Shown: piece by piece, positions 8,337 to 17,528 of the stretch
How the letters are laid out: each line of letters starts with the position of its first letter
How positions within the stretch are numbered: position 1 is the first letter of the stretch
Assembly (NCBI RefSeq): GCF_014333585.1
Contig: NZ_JACSCW010000003.1
Span: forward strand, 760,881-824,880
Reading direction: 5' to 3'
DNA length: 64,000 bases
Source: Hymenobacter sp. BT188
GTDB taxonomy: Bacteria > Bacteroidota > Bacteroidia > Cytophagales > Hymenobacteraceae
Notes under the pieces: generated by a model
Seen by the model: only the letters and a program-made list of their open reading frames with translations
What the model was told of the DNA's origin: nothing
The model's database searches: none
Translations under genes and position numbers: made by a program

Positions 8337-8705
8337 TTACTGGTCGCGGTTATTGTCTTCTAGGCGGCTCGACTGCGCAATAACCGGGTTGATGACGCTG
8401 TCGCTGATGCCGGATTTGCCATCCGCCGCGGGCTCATCAAGAAGCTGGCCGTGGGTTTCGCGGTCCAGCATCGATGTTTCGGCGGCTGGTTCGCTGGCCG
8501 ATTTGGGCTGTGGCTCCGTTGGGTTGCGGGGCTGCGGCTCCTGCATCTCGGGCAGCGTGTAAAGGTTTTCGCCGGGTCGGTGCTCATCGCCGGTGCCTGG
8601 AAACGAGGCATTTGGGTCAGCCGCGGTAGCTGGCTGATTTTGGGTTGTCCGACGTGGATGCTGCTCGTCGGGATTCTGGGGGGCTTTTTTCGAAGAGTCT
8701 TTCAT
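8337..8705 (-). CDS. Small acidic hydrophilic protein, paralogue B
   Basis: A 122-residue protein rich in Pro, Gln, Asp and Glu, without membrane segments; probably disordered. Its C-terminal third (MLDRETHGQLLD at 79-90, then SDSVINP) is clearly related to the 79-residue protein at 7027-7266. The N-terminal 75 residues are a Pro/Gln-rich extension not found in that paralogue. The function is unknown. Confidence 0.65.
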   Translation of the reverse strand: MKDSSKKAPQNPDEQHPRRTTQNQPATAADPNASFPGTGDEHRPGENLYTLPEMQEPQPRNPTEPQPKSASEPAAETSMLDRETHGQLLDEPAADGKSGISDSVINPVIAQSSRLEDNNRDQ

Positions 8706-8890
8706 AGGTTGGTAGTGGTTGACGGCCCGTTTGGGGCACTGTTCTCTTTCTACGCAAAACGCTTACTCGACAACTGTTGCCACCCGGAAAAATATTTTGT
8801 TCCATACCAAGCCAGCACAAACGATCAGGCCAAAATCGCATTGAAAAATGGCCTGACTTGCTGCTGCATGCCACCAGCCTAACGGGTTAT

Positions 8891-8926
8891 AAAAAAAAGC
8901 CCCCCAGACGAATCTAGGGGGCTTTT
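8891..8926 (-). terminator. Terminator of the fasciclin gene
   Basis: An AGCCCCC/GGGGGCT stem with eight A residues on the plus strand, giving a T8 tail on the minus strand, about 20 bp after the stop of the gene ending at 8945. Confidence 0.8.
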
Positions 8927-8944
8927 CGGCGACCGTTAGGCAGC

Positions 8945-9682
8945 TTATTTGGATGGCATTAATACGCTGTCGATAACATGGGTCACGCCGTTGCTGGAAA
9001 TTACATCAGCGGTAGTCACGGTGGCCATGCCGCCTTTTGCATCTTTCAGCATTACGCTGGTACCGCTTTTCATCACTGTCAGGGTTTCGCCCTGCACCGT
9101 GGTTAAGGTCTGACCGTTTTGCAAGTCAGCGGCGCGCACGGCACCGGGTACTACATGGTAAGTCAGAATAGTCGTGAGCTTGGCTTTGTTTTCGGGCATT
9201 ACCAGCGTGTTCACCGTGCCAGCGGGCAGCTTGTCAAAAGCGGCGTTGGTGGGTGCAAATACGGTAAATGGGCCGGCGCTTTTCAGCGTTTCTACCAAGC
9301 CAGCTGCCTTCACGGCCGCTACCAGCGTGCTGTGCTCCGACGACATGACGGCGTTGTCGACAATGTCTTTGGAGGGCACCATCATGGCGCCGCCCACCAT
9401 CACGCCTTCGGCGCTGCTCATGGGCAGGTCGGCGGCATTCACCATCTTTTCAGCAGCTTTGCCGGGCTTGCCTTTGGCTTTCATTTTATCGCCGGCGGCT
9501 GTTTTGCCTTTCATTTTCATCTTTCCGTCGTCGGCCATCTTGGTCTTCGACATGTTGCCGTCTTCCTTGGTTTTGATCTTGTCGGCGTCCGACTTGGTTT
9601 TGGCGGTAGTTTGGGCCAAGGCCGGCGTGATGATGCTGATGGTAAAGGCTAAGGCGAGGGTAGTCAACAATGACTTTTTCAT
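8945..9682 (-). CDS. Secreted fasciclin (FAS1) domain protein
   Basis: A 245-residue exported protein. Residues 1-23 are a signal peptide (ending PALAQ). Residues 25-85 are a Lys/Met/Asp/Gly-rich low-complexity segment with repeated KxKMKGK-like units. A single FAS1 domain fills about 105-245, with the conserved GPFTVFAPTNAAFDKLP motif, the YHVVPG turn and the C-terminal NGVTHVIDSVLMP. FAS1 domains mediate adhesion or matrix contacts outside the cell. The Lys/Met-rich segment is unusual and may bind anionic polymers or metal; that is inference. Confidence 0.9.
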   Translation of the reverse strand: MKKSLLTTLALAFTISIITPALAQTTAKTKSDADKIKTKEDGNMSKTKMADDGKMKMKGKTAAGDKMKAKGKPGKAAEKMVNAADLPMSSAEGVMVGGAMMVPSKDIVDNAVMSSEHSTLVAAVKAAGLVETLKSAGPFTVFAPTNAAFDKLPAGTVNTLVMPENKAKLTTILTYHVVPGAVRAADLQNGQTLTTVQGETLTVMKSGTSVMLKDAKGGMATVTTADVISSNGVTHVIDSVLMPSK

Positions 9683-9895
9683 TACACTTGAGTTAAGAAA
9701 TAGTGGGAATTACCTTGCTATACGATAACGCAGCAATATTGGATTATAAAAACAAGCTCAGCAGCTAGTTAAACCTGTAGCATACCCTGCAAACTGGCTG
9801 TGCTGATAGCCAAAAAATGCTATTAAGTAAATTTTGAGGCCGTTTTAGAATCTTATAAATCAAGTAACCAGCTATTCAGCTTGAGTGTTGTAACA

Positions 9896-9926
9896 TTTGC
9901 AGCAACACATAAAAATTATATATTTG
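9896..9926 (+). promoter_or_regulatory. Bacteroidetes-type promoter (-33/-7)
   Basis: TTTG at 9896-9899, exactly 19 bp, then TATATTTG at 9919-9926: a full match to the TTTG-N19-TAnnTTTG consensus of the Bacteroidetes primary sigma factor. The predicted start near 9933 gives a leader of about 40 nt before the ATG at 9972. Confidence 0.85.
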
Positions 9927-9971
9927 CCCTGGCAAGACTGTCAATCCTAGCTCAATTATCAGTTAAAAGTA

Positions 9972-10451
9972 ATGGTGGGCAGCACGCGTTATCTTGATCA
10001 GCAGAATGGTTTCCGCGAAGACCATTTTGGACAGAAAGTAGCTGAGCTGAGTGGGTTGGTACTCGTATCGGCACTGCATGATCCGCGCGTAGCCACGTAT
10101 GCCCGCGAACAGGAAGAACTGCTGTACCTAAGCTATCCACTTCGCCAGATTCACTACCGCTTTTTCGACGAGCAACTTTACCGCATCGACTTGCTGGCCA
10201 CTGGTAATGAGGTAATTGCCGGCCTAAGACAGGAGTTTGTTCGGCTCTACGGCCCACCTAGCAGCGGACCGCTGGGGGAGGAGTGGGTAGGCCAGCAGGT
10301 AACGGCGTCTATTCTCTCGTTTCGCACCCGTACCGAGAATGCTTATTTTACCTTAAGCAGCCAGCTACTGATGGCCAGCGCCACCGAGTACGTTTATCAT
10401 CGGGGCCTGTTGGCGAGCGAAGACAATGAGAAAAGCATAGAAGGCGAGTAG
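9972..10451 (+). CDS. Conserved-looking hypothetical protein
   Basis: A 159-residue soluble protein that I do not recognise. No signal peptide or membrane segment is visible. It is mixed alpha/beta in appearance, with aromatic-rich stretches (LSYPLRQIHYRFFDEQLYRIDLL) in the middle and a helix-rich C-terminal half. A near-perfect promoter lies 46 bp upstream, which supports expression as a single gene. It converges tail to tail with the next gene, with only 4 bp between stops. Confidence 0.7.
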   Translation: MVGSTRYLDQQNGFREDHFGQKVAELSGLVLVSALHDPRVATYAREQEELLYLSYPLRQIHYRFFDEQLYRIDLLATGNEVIAGLRQEFVRLYGPPSSGPLGEEWVGQQVTASILSFRTRTENAYFTLSSQLLMASATEYVYHRGLLASEDNEKSIEGE

Positions 10452-10455
10452 TTAG

Positions 10456-10860
10456 CTATTTTTTTTGGAGCCACTCAGCTGCTTCCTGCACGGTGGAGAA
10501 GTAGTTATAGCGTAATGGTTGCGTGAGGCCCGTCCCAATGGAGCGCGCCGCAAGCCGACTTAGAGGTGCTTCGGCTTCTACCACAGCACATTTGTCGTAG
10601 CTCACTTCCGCAATGGCCCGTGGCACCCATTGCGTCGTAAGCCACTCCTGCACCTGCGGCGGCATAGGTGGCCGCTGCCCATGCACACTCATTAGTCGGG
10701 TAGAGCCATAATGGCGCATGGCGCGCAGTACATGCTCATAAATCGCCTGCAAATCGGCTACTGATACGGCCGTTGGCTGCCAGGTAACACATATATACCC
10801 TGGCGCGTGATAGGTAATGGCCGCAGCGGCATTGTGGAAATATTGGGCAGAACTGTTCAC
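10456..10860 (-). CDS. STAS/SpoIIAA-like hypothetical protein
   Basis: A 134-residue cytosolic protein. Its layout is an N-terminal YFHNAAAAITYH strand, a W.P......DLQAIYEHVLRAM helix and a C-terminal FSTVQEAAEWLQ helix. It resembles in length and pattern the 136-residue protein at 38678-39088 (F.DEMAAATWL at its C-terminus), so the two are probably distant paralogues. The pattern recalls the SpoIIAA/STAS-like fold of small Bacteroidetes proteins. The family call is tentative and no partner is evident nearby. Confidence 0.55.
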   Translation of the reverse strand: MNSSAQYFHNAAAAITYHAPGYICVTWQPTAVSVADLQAIYEHVLRAMRHYGSTRLMSVHGQRPPMPPQVQEWLTTQWVPRAIAEVSYDKCAVVEAEAPLSRLAARSIGTGLTQPLRYNYFSTVQEAAEWLQKK

Positions 10861-11101
10861 TGTTGGACGAAGCTATACTTTAATATAGGTAGTAGTAAGA
10901 GCTTCGTGTTGACGTGCATAATCAGCCAAGCGAATAGCAATTGCTACAATATTTTACAAGATACCCAGATACCAGTCACTGTTCTAATCCCCAAGCCAAC
11001 GCGCGTCTGCCGGATGTTGTCTGCACAGCTGTAAACGCCAGTGCTTGTTCCCACTGCGGGCGCGTTTAGTACCTTGCCTATTGGTTTCTGACAGACACAG
11101 C

Positions 11102-11656
11102 ATGACAAAAAAAATAGAGCCCTGGAAGACGCTTAAATCTGAGTTGGTCTTTGATCATCCGTGGTATAAAGTTCGTCGCGACCATGTGGAGCTGCCCGAC
11201 GGGCAACAGCTCGACGACTATTTTGTGAGCGTTCGGGCCAATGTGGTGCTGGTATTTGCTGTGACCGAAGATGAGCAAGTCGTGTTGGTGCGCCAGTACA
11301 AGCATGGCTTCGGCCAAATACTCGTTGAGCTGCCGGGCGGCGTGATAGACGAAGGCGAAAAAGCCCCCCAAGAAGCAGCCCGGCGCGAGTTATTGGAAGA
11401 AACCGGCTACACGTCCGACGAAGTAGAGTTGCTACTGGAAGTCAGTGATAACCCCACCAAAGACACGAACACTATTTCCTTTTTTCTGGCCCGCAACGCA
11501 CGCCTTGTAGCCACCCAACAGCTCGACCCAACCGAAAACATTGAGGTGCTGACAGTGCCTCTCGCGCAGGTAGAAAGTATGATTCTCAGCGGCCAGATTC
11601 GGGTGGCTGGCTCCGTAGCCTTATGCCTGTTGGCGCTGCGGAAGCTACAGCGCTAG
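11102..11656 (+). CDS. Nudix hydrolase, ADP-ribose pyrophosphatase type
   Basis: From the ATG at 11102 this encodes 184 residues. The start at 11045 would add an unconserved 19-residue tail, so it was rejected. The Nudix box GX5EX7REUXEEXGU is complete: it begins at GGVIDEGE and ends RRELLEETGY, with the metal-binding Glu residues in place. The N-terminal WKTLKSELVFDHPWYKVRRDHVEL region and the RQYKHGFG strand are typical of ADP-ribose or nucleoside-diphosphate-sugar pyrophosphatases, which cleave X-P-P-nucleoside bonds with Mg2+. The exact substrate is not determined. Confidence 0.9.
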   Translation: MTKKIEPWKTLKSELVFDHPWYKVRRDHVELPDGQQLDDYFVSVRANVVLVFAVTEDEQVVLVRQYKHGFGQILVELPGGVIDEGEKAPQEAARRELLEETGYTSDEVELLLEVSDNPTKDTNTISFFLARNARLVATQQLDPTENIEVLTVPLAQVESMILSGQIRVAGSVALCLLALRKLQR

Positions 11657-11706
11657 ACTACTTGATAGCTGAAGTCGCTGATGAAAATAGCTGCTACGTT
11701 AGAGCT

Positions 11707-12234
11707 TTACGGGTTAGCTGCGCGCATTGCTTCAGCTACCTCCGCATCGGTTACCGGGGGCAGCTTTTCATAACATTCCTCCACCGCTTTGGCATGTGGG
11801 GGGCTTTGTAGGTATATCACGGCATCGGCCATGGTGCGCAGGCGAGCCGTAGTGGCGGGCAGGGCTGCGGACAGTGCTAGTACCAGCAGTGCGGGCTGAC
11901 GGGAACGGGCAATACGCAAGGCCGCAGCCAGTCGCGCTTCGGCGGCCGTGCCGTCGTCTACTACAATCAGCGTCTGTCCCTTGCGGGCTGATGGTGTGCG
12001 CTCAACGATGGATGGCTCTGCCAACTCGGCGTCTTCCTCCGTTACTTCACTAATCTGACCCTCCGTTTCCGACAGGAACTCCAGTGGAAAACCCAGCAGC
12101 CGCGCCAGCACCGAGCTGATAGGTACGCCGCCCCGGTCAACGGCCATGAGCAGGGCATCATCGCCGCGCAGGTGCCAAAGCCGGTCAGTTAAGCGAAAAG
12201 CGGCTGATAATCGGTCAGGTAAAATAGCAGTCAT
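11707..12234 (-). CDS. Phosphoribosyltransferase-like protein with atypical PRPP loop
   Basis: A 175-residue protein with type I phosphoribosyltransferase layout: an N-terminal strand LLMAVDRGGVPISSVLARLLGFPLEFL (normally the pyrophosphate loop region) and a C-terminal LIVVDDGTAAEARLAAALRIAR. The second segment corresponds to the PRPP-binding motif, usually VDDGxATGxT; here TAAEAR replaces the TG-T portion, so PRPP binding may be weakened or altered. It could be a regulator or a degenerate enzyme. It is monocistronic and faces the Nudix gene tail to tail. Confidence 0.7.
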   Translation of the reverse strand: MTAILPDRLSAAFRLTDRLWHLRGDDALLMAVDRGGVPISSVLARLLGFPLEFLSETEGQISEVTEEDAELAEPSIVERTPSARKGQTLIVVDDGTAAEARLAAALRIARSRQPALLVLALSAALPATTARLRTMADAVIYLQSPPHAKAVEECYEKLPPVTDAEVAEAMRAANP

Positions 12235-12539
12235 AAGCTAAGTAGTATAAAACATATTAATACTATATAGTAGAATTCTATATAATTGTGGGGCAATGAG
12301 TCGATAACGTCGATTTTCGACTTGTACGATTTGTAGTGCCTTATACTCTGACAAAAGGAAAATGGGGGGGCTTTTTTAAATTTATTTTTAGCCCCTTCCA
12401 GCTTTTGAATGACTCTCTGCTCAGAATTGTTTTTTAGCTCATTTGCAATTACTTACATTCATATACAAATGCGGGGAGATGGGCCGCTTACCAAGCTGCT
12501 CAGTAGTGCGGTTCGAAATTTTACTTACGTTTTTCTCCC
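12235..12539. other. AT-rich intergenic region between divergent genes
   Basis: 305 bp between the phosphoribosyltransferase-like gene and the NarL-type regulator, which are transcribed divergently. It contains short AT-rich runs near 12240-12290 and a G7-C-T6 motif at 12363-12377 without a pairing arm. I could not place a consensus promoter with confidence. Confidence 0.6.
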
Positions 12540-13181
12540 ATGATTCGCTTATTCTTGGTCGATGACCACTCCCTTGTTCGCGACGGAATGAAAGCCCTGC
12601 TGACGGGCGTTTCCGGCCTGCTTATCGTGGGCGATGCCAGCAATGGGCAGGAACTCCTTGACCGTCTGCCCACTACACCCGCCGATATAGTGCTGATGGA
12701 CCTGCAAATGCCGGTTCTTGATGGATTCGCCACCCTGCCTTTGCTGCGAGAGCAGTTTCCGGAAATACGCGTGCTGGTGCTCACCATGCTGGCGCACGAG
12801 CGGTACGTCGGGCAGGCGTTGGATGCCGGTGCTGCGGGCTACATTCTCAAAAGCGCGGATCAGGCCGAGATAATCGCGGCTATCCGCGCCGTCTCGTCTG
12901 GCAAGCGCTTTCTGTGCAGCGACATTGGCTTATCGCTGCTGCAAAAAGTTCTACACCCGGAATCTTCCGCAGAAACCAAAAAAGTGGACGGTCTGTCGTA
13001 TCGGGAGCTGGAGGTTCTGCGGCTCATTGCGGAAGGCCTCACCAACAACGCCATTGCGGAAAAGCTGTTTGTCAGCCGGCGCACGATAGAAACACACCGC
13101 CAGAATATTCTGGAAAAAACCCAAGTAAAAAATACAGCCGCCTTAATCAAATATGCCGTCGAGCACGGCTTGTTAGACTAA
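12540..13181 (+). CDS. Response regulator, NarL/FixJ family
   Basis: A 213-residue DNA-binding response regulator. The receiver domain (about 1-125) has the acidic pair D8-D9, phosphoacceptor D54 in VLMDLQMP, the Thr of VLTML and the Lys of ILKSA. The C-terminal LuxR-type helix-turn-helix (about 148-210) has LSYRELEVLRLIAEGLTNNAIA followed by VSRRTIETHRQNI. It probably works with the PAS histidine kinase encoded 190 bp downstream, whose HisKA_3-type phosphoacceptor usually pairs with NarL-type regulators. Targets are unknown. Confidence 0.93.
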   Translation: MIRLFLVDDHSLVRDGMKALLTGVSGLLIVGDASNGQELLDRLPTTPADIVLMDLQMPVLDGFATLPLLREQFPEIRVLVLTMLAHERYVGQALDAGAAGYILKSADQAEIIAAIRAVSSGKRFLCSDIGLSLLQKVLHPESSAETKKVDGLSYRELEVLRLIAEGLTNNAIAEKLFVSRRTIETHRQNILEKTQVKNTAALIKYAVEHGLLD

Positions 13182-13369
13182 CTCTGGCTTGCTCAAGTAT
13201 TGCTTGGCTCACAAATAACACTCAAATTGAGTGTCGCATATCTGTAGAAAGCATCACTGTATGGCAGTGCCTTACTACTTCAACCCCATCATGCGCTGGG
13301 GGGCAAATTTGCCGATACTCAAACCGTTCGGCTATCAATGGCCCCATGCTGTAGCCAGCTGATTTGATT

Positions 13370-15739
13370 ATGTGTGAATCCATTCCTTCTCCAATAGCCG
13401 CGGAAATTAGTGCGCTGCGCCAGCAGGCCCTGCAACACCTGACCGCCACCGACGCGCCCAACCTGACTGCGGAGCCGCCTACAGAATTGATTTATCAAAC
13501 CATGCTGGCCTTGCAGCAGCAGGAGTTGCACCGCGCCCAAAAGCAGATAAAAGCCCTGCAACAAGCTGCTTCGGTGGCTGCTGCCCACACCACGGCTGCT
13601 GCCGACCCCACCGCCGACAAATTTCACCGGCTGTTTGAATACAGTAGCGATGCCGTATTTCTGCTACTCGATAACCTCTTCGTTGACTGCAATGCTGCCC
13701 TGCTGGCACTGATTGGAGCCACTGACAAACAACAGCTTCTGGGTCGCCATGTCGCTGAATTTGCCCCCCAGCATCAACCTGACGGTCATCCCAGCCGCGA
13801 GCGCGCCGACGATTACTGTCGCCTGGCTGTGGCGCAGGGGCGCTCTCGCTACGAGTGGCTGGGCCAGAGCTGCACTGGTGAAGAGTTTTGGGGAGAAATT
13901 CTGCTTACGCCAGTCCAGATGGACACGCACACTCTCCTGCATGCCGTTTGGCGCGATATTACCCCGCTTAAAATGGCTGAGCAGCGTCGCCGCGAGAGCG
14001 AGGATGACAAGCAGCGGGCATTGGATGCTGCCGGTGTAGGCACCGTAATGTACACCTTGGGTAGCAAGGAAGTGGTAGTTGATGAGCGCGGCCGTGCTTT
14101 ACTTGGTTTGCCCCCCGGATCAGGCCCGCTGCCGCACACCGAAGTTGTCAGGCAAGTGTACCCCGAAGATTTAACCCAAGCTGGCGAGGTTCTGAAGGAA
14201 TCGCAACAAACTGGTCAATCCGTTGTGCTGGAGTTTCGAGTGATATGCGCCGACAATTCGGTTCGATATATCCGATTTCGGGGCGAGACAGAAAAAAGAG
14301 AGGGACAACCGGATCGGCTGCTGGGAGTGCTGCGTGATATCAGCGTAAAGCGTCAGGCCCAACAAGAGCTAAGTTACAAAAATCGACTTCTGGAGCACAT
14401 AGTGCATAATATGCCGGTAGTGTTGACTAGGCTTGACCATACGGGAGTATTTCTGGAACTCGTAGGTTTAGGTTTGCGCCCCTTGGGCATCCAGGATAAT
14501 GAGCTACAAGGAGCTAGCATTTTTGATGGGTTTCCTGATGAGGCCGAGCACATGCGCCGCCTCTTAGCCGGCCATTCTATTAGTACGATAAGCCATGTTG
14601 TTTGGGAAGGCAAAGAAGTGTATTACCAGAACTTTGGCTATTTCGATCCGGCAAAGCAGGAAGCTGTCATCTTCTCCCTTGATATTACTGAGTCGGAGCA
14701 GAGGAAGAAAATACTACATGACGAGAAGGCTTTCACCAAGCAAGTAATTGACCACAGCCTTGACTGTCTGGTATCGCTAGACCTCAACCTATGCGTGACG
14801 GCATGGAATCAGAACGCCGTCCAGTATACCTCTGTGCCGGAAGAGCAGGCGTTGGGTCGGTCGTTTTTCGAGTTGCTTCCTCATCACCTCGAAACGCCCG
14901 AGATGAGGAAAGTGTTGGAGCAGGTACTTAAGGGGAAGCCCATTACATTATTTAATCAGACCTTAAGGCTCCGACCCGGTAGCTACGACATATATTATGT
15001 GCCCCTGAAAAACACTGACAGGAGCGAAGTGACCGGTATCCTGATTACCATTCGCGACATAACCGAGCGCAACCGCATGCTTGCCGATGCTGTTCAGCTT
15101 CAGCGTCAGCACCAGCAAACCATCGTGCGGGCTGTATTTGCCGCCCAGGAGGCAGAGCGCAAGCGTATCGCTGAGGCGCTGCACAACGGAGTCGGCCAAC
15201 TGCTCTACGTGACCAAGCTTAACCTGGAGAATGGGAGCCAGTGTCCTCCCGATCCGGCTGTGTTGCAAGTGCTCAACGAAGCAATTCAGGCCACACGCAA
15301 TGTTTCACACCAACTGACGCCTGGTATCCTCGAAGACTTTGGTTTAGAGGTGGCGCTACAAGAGTTAGTTAAGCATATTCCGCAGAGCAAGCTTAAGGTT
15401 TACTTACATCTGACTGGTCTGGATCAGCCCCGCCCGCTACTCCTTGAGCTGGCCGTATACCGCATTGTTCAGGAATTGCTGAGCAACGTTATCAAACACG
15501 CTGATGCCCACGAAGTGCATATTCAAGTGGAGCACGAGGATGATCAGATTGTTCTTAGTGTGCAGGATGATGGCCAAGGAATACTTGAACATCCACTAGT
15601 AATTTCCGACCCAGGTATGGGTATTATCAGCATTCGCAATCGTGCTGAGCTACTTGGGGGGCGTTTTTCGCTCGACTCCCATCCCGAACGGGGAACTACA
15701 GTACGTGTGGCTCTTCCTATTCCTGCCAAAAGTGAGTAA
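13370..15739 (+). CDS. Multi-PAS sensor histidine kinase (HisKA_3 type)
   Basis: 789 residues from the ATG at 13370 (a TTG at 13364 is in frame). No membrane segment is seen, so it is a soluble sensor. Four PAS-like regions can be made out at about 80-200, 215-330, 340-450 and 460-575 (for example LFEYSSDAVFLL and VIDHSLDCLVSLD). The phosphoacceptor His is at about residue 605 in RIAEALHNGVGQLL, the HisKA_3 form, and a HATPase_c domain follows with ELLSNVIKHA, VQDDGQGI and GMGIISIRNRAELLGG. This is the NarL-type kinase class, consistent with the regulator gene just upstream. The ligand is unknown. Confidence 0.92.
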   Translation: MCESIPSPIAAEISALRQQALQHLTATDAPNLTAEPPTELIYQTMLALQQQELHRAQKQIKALQQAASVAAAHTTAAADPTADKFHRLFEYSSDAVFLLLDNLFVDCNAALLALIGATDKQQLLGRHVAEFAPQHQPDGHPSRERADDYCRLAVAQGRSRYEWLGQSCTGEEFWGEILLTPVQMDTHTLLHAVWRDITPLKMAEQRRRESEDDKQRALDAAGVGTVMYTLGSKEVVVDERGRALLGLPPGSGPLPHTEVVRQVYPEDLTQAGEVLKESQQTGQSVVLEFRVICADNSVRYIRFRGETEKREGQPDRLLGVLRDISVKRQAQQELSYKNRLLEHIVHNMPVVLTRLDHTGVFLELVGLGLRPLGIQDNELQGASIFDGFPDEAEHMRRLLAGHSISTISHVVWEGKEVYYQNFGYFDPAKQEAVIFSLDITESEQRKKILHDEKAFTKQVIDHSLDCLVSLDLNLCVTAWNQNAVQYTSVPEEQALGRSFFELLPHHLETPEMRKVLEQVLKGKPITLFNQTLRLRPGSYDIYYVPLKNTDRSEVTGILITIRDITERNRMLADAVQLQRQHQQTIVRAVFAAQEAERKRIAEALHNGVGQLLYVTKLNLENGSQCPPDPAVLQVLNEAIQATRNVSHQLTPGILEDFGLEVALQELVKHIPQSKLKVYLHLTGLDQPRPLLLELAVYRIVQELLSNVIKHADAHEVHIQVEHEDDQIVLSVQDDGQGILEHPLVISDPGMGIISIRNRAELLGGRFSLDSHPERGTTVRVALPIPAKSE

Positions 15740-16040
15740 TACTGCTCACCAACGGGACGCGTAAAGTTCGCTTAGTGAATGCTTTATATTAAAAGGGAGG
15801 CAATCTATCTGATCAGGTTAATCTAAGGGCAGGAATAAATCCGGTACTGCACTTCTGATGCCACCTGCATCTCTCTATTATGTATTATGCTCCAAAATGT
15901 TTATCCAGTTATTCTGGAGTCAACCTTTCAGATTATTATAGAGCACAGGTTTACGCACAAGTGAATGCATCGCTATAGATAGCACACGCCACACAGTCCC
16001 ATGAGTTATAAGGCTGGATAGAAACTTACTAAATACCGAC
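15740..16040. other. Intergenic region, no gene seen
   Basis: About 300 bp of lower-GC sequence after the kinase gene. No ORF, RNA gene or clear terminator was recognised. Confidence 0.5.
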
Positions 16041-16280
16041 TTACTTTATAAGCGTAATCTGCTTATGCTCAGGCATAAGAATCGGAAACTCAATTTTACT
16101 ACTGACAGTATACCCATAACTATTGCTAATAAAAGGTATGGTATTCCGCTTGCCCTCTTGTTGAGGAGCTACAGGTTTATCCTTACTGCTCAAAAGCCAA
16201 AAAATAATTGCACTCATAATAGCAGTGAAAGGAATAGCAGTACCTAACCATTCTCTGTTCTCAATTAAATACTCAGTCAT
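16041..16280 (-). CDS. Small single-span membrane protein, hypothetical
   Basis: A 79-residue ORF beginning MTEYLIENREWL, with one hydrophobic helix at about residues 12-31 (TAIPFTAIMSAIIFWLL), then a basic, hydrophilic tail. It is not recognised. The AT-rich composition and short length make it a modest call, but the well-formed membrane helix and the similar topology of the ORF 300 bp upstream on the same strand (16581-16784) give it some support. Confidence 0.4.
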   Translation of the reverse strand: MTEYLIENREWLGTAIPFTAIMSAIIFWLLSSKDKPVAPQQEGKRNTIPFISNSYGYTVSSKIEFPILMPEHKQITLIK

Positions 16281-16580
16281 ATATTCTGGTAAAAATCACA
16301 ATTATTATAAATATAGGCCAAGTTAAGAAAGTTATAATTCAATGCCAATATTTATTGAATTTACCTTAATATATATGATAAAGTCACTGCATAAGTCGTA
16401 GTAATATTCAATAATAGAGCAGGGAGATTACTACACAAAGCTCTGATTAGTAAATATATAAATTGCAACCTGTGAGATGCTAAAGCTATCTATAATACAG
16501 TTTGAACATTCATTACTGATACTAACCATCCCTTTTATGACTCAGTTCTTTGCAGCGATGTTGGCGTTAGGAGTATATAA

Positions 16581-16784
16581 CTAATACTCTGACGTATGAG
16601 AAGAAGTATTGTCTAAATCGAAATCCGGTCGGTTACTCCCAATTGTACTGATGCTAGTATCCTTACGATTCCTCAATACAATATCTTGCCACCTGTTCAG
16701 TACAGTATTCACTCCTACAATGGAGAGGAGTATTCCAGTTAGGGCTAGCAACCAAGATTGGTGCGCAATTATCCATGTAGCCAT
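16581..16784 (-). CDS. Small single-span membrane protein, hypothetical
   Basis: A 67-residue ORF with N-terminal MATWIIAHQSWL, a membrane helix at about residues 10-29 (LLALTGILLSIVGVNTVL), then a polar tail rich in Ser, Asn and Asp. The N-terminal pattern (short polar lead, then WL, then one helix) resembles that of the ORF at 16041-16280, so the two may be distant duplicates; identity is low and this is not certain. No function is assigned. Confidence 0.4.
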   Translation of the reverse strand: MATWIIAHQSWLLALTGILLSIVGVNTVLNRWQDIVLRNRKDTSISTIGSNRPDFDLDNTSSHTSEY

Positions 16785-17321
16785 AATAGTATAGTTACAA
16801 ATGAAAAGTAGCTGTTATGAGGCTAATATACATATATAATTTGTAGTAAATAATTTAATATCAGACTTTTAAAGGCAACTAATAATCCTTTGTGTCGTCT
16901 CAGGGTTACTTAAACGTTTGCGAAAAGTACTATAAGTGAAGTGGCAAGCAAGCAGAAGAATAACTAATCCTTGCCATGTTTTCGGGAACACTTTTATTGT
17001 CAGAGTGACTCTAACCAAGATCGCCAAACAGCCGAAACATGTTGACACTGTTTCGGCGAGGCTTAGCCTAATAAAGCAGCCGGCGTACAGGTAAATGGGA
17101 ATAACTGCACACGGAGCCGTACAGAAAAGCGGTAAGCAGCGTTAGCCGACCAGAATGCTTTTACACAAAACGGCGTTGGCAGCTAAAAATAAGTAACGCC
17201 TTTATTTTGCTTTTTTTTCTGCTTTTAAAGCTTTGGAGCAAACTAATGCCTCCTTGTGGAAGAGCTTGTGTTAGCGAGGCAGTTATTAAACGCAAACGTT
17301 ACCTGCCTACTGTCTGGCCTA
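16785..17321. other. AT-rich intergenic region, no gene seen
   Basis: About 540 bp with low GC and poly-T runs near 17205-17225. No convincing ORF, RNA gene or repeat was recognised. Confidence 0.5.
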
Positions 17322-17528
17322 TCAACGTAAGAGCGGTCCATTAGAATCTTTGCCTCCCTTTATCTGAGTAATCAATAAGTCACCATTCGGGCGGAAAATA
17401 TACTTCACTTTGCGCGCTGTCTCATTATCCGTCACTACCCAATGCTGACTAGATAGCACAGCTTTATCAGCTGATTTATTACTAAGCGGTTGAGAATCTG
17501 GAGTGGTATTAAGTAGATGTACTTCCAT
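17322..17528 (-). CDS. Hypothetical 68-residue protein
   Basis: A short ORF that I do not recognise, without signal peptide or membrane helix. The C-terminal half (QHWVVTDNETARKVKYIFRP, then NGDLLITQIKGG) reads like a small beta-rich domain, of the kind seen in lipocalin-like or META-type stress proteins, but it is too short to assign. It lies in an AT-rich, gene-poor stretch. Confidence 0.35.
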   Translation of the reverse strand: MEVHLLNTTPDSQPLSNKSADKAVLSSQHWVVTDNETARKVKYIFRPNGDLLITQIKGGKDSNGPLLR

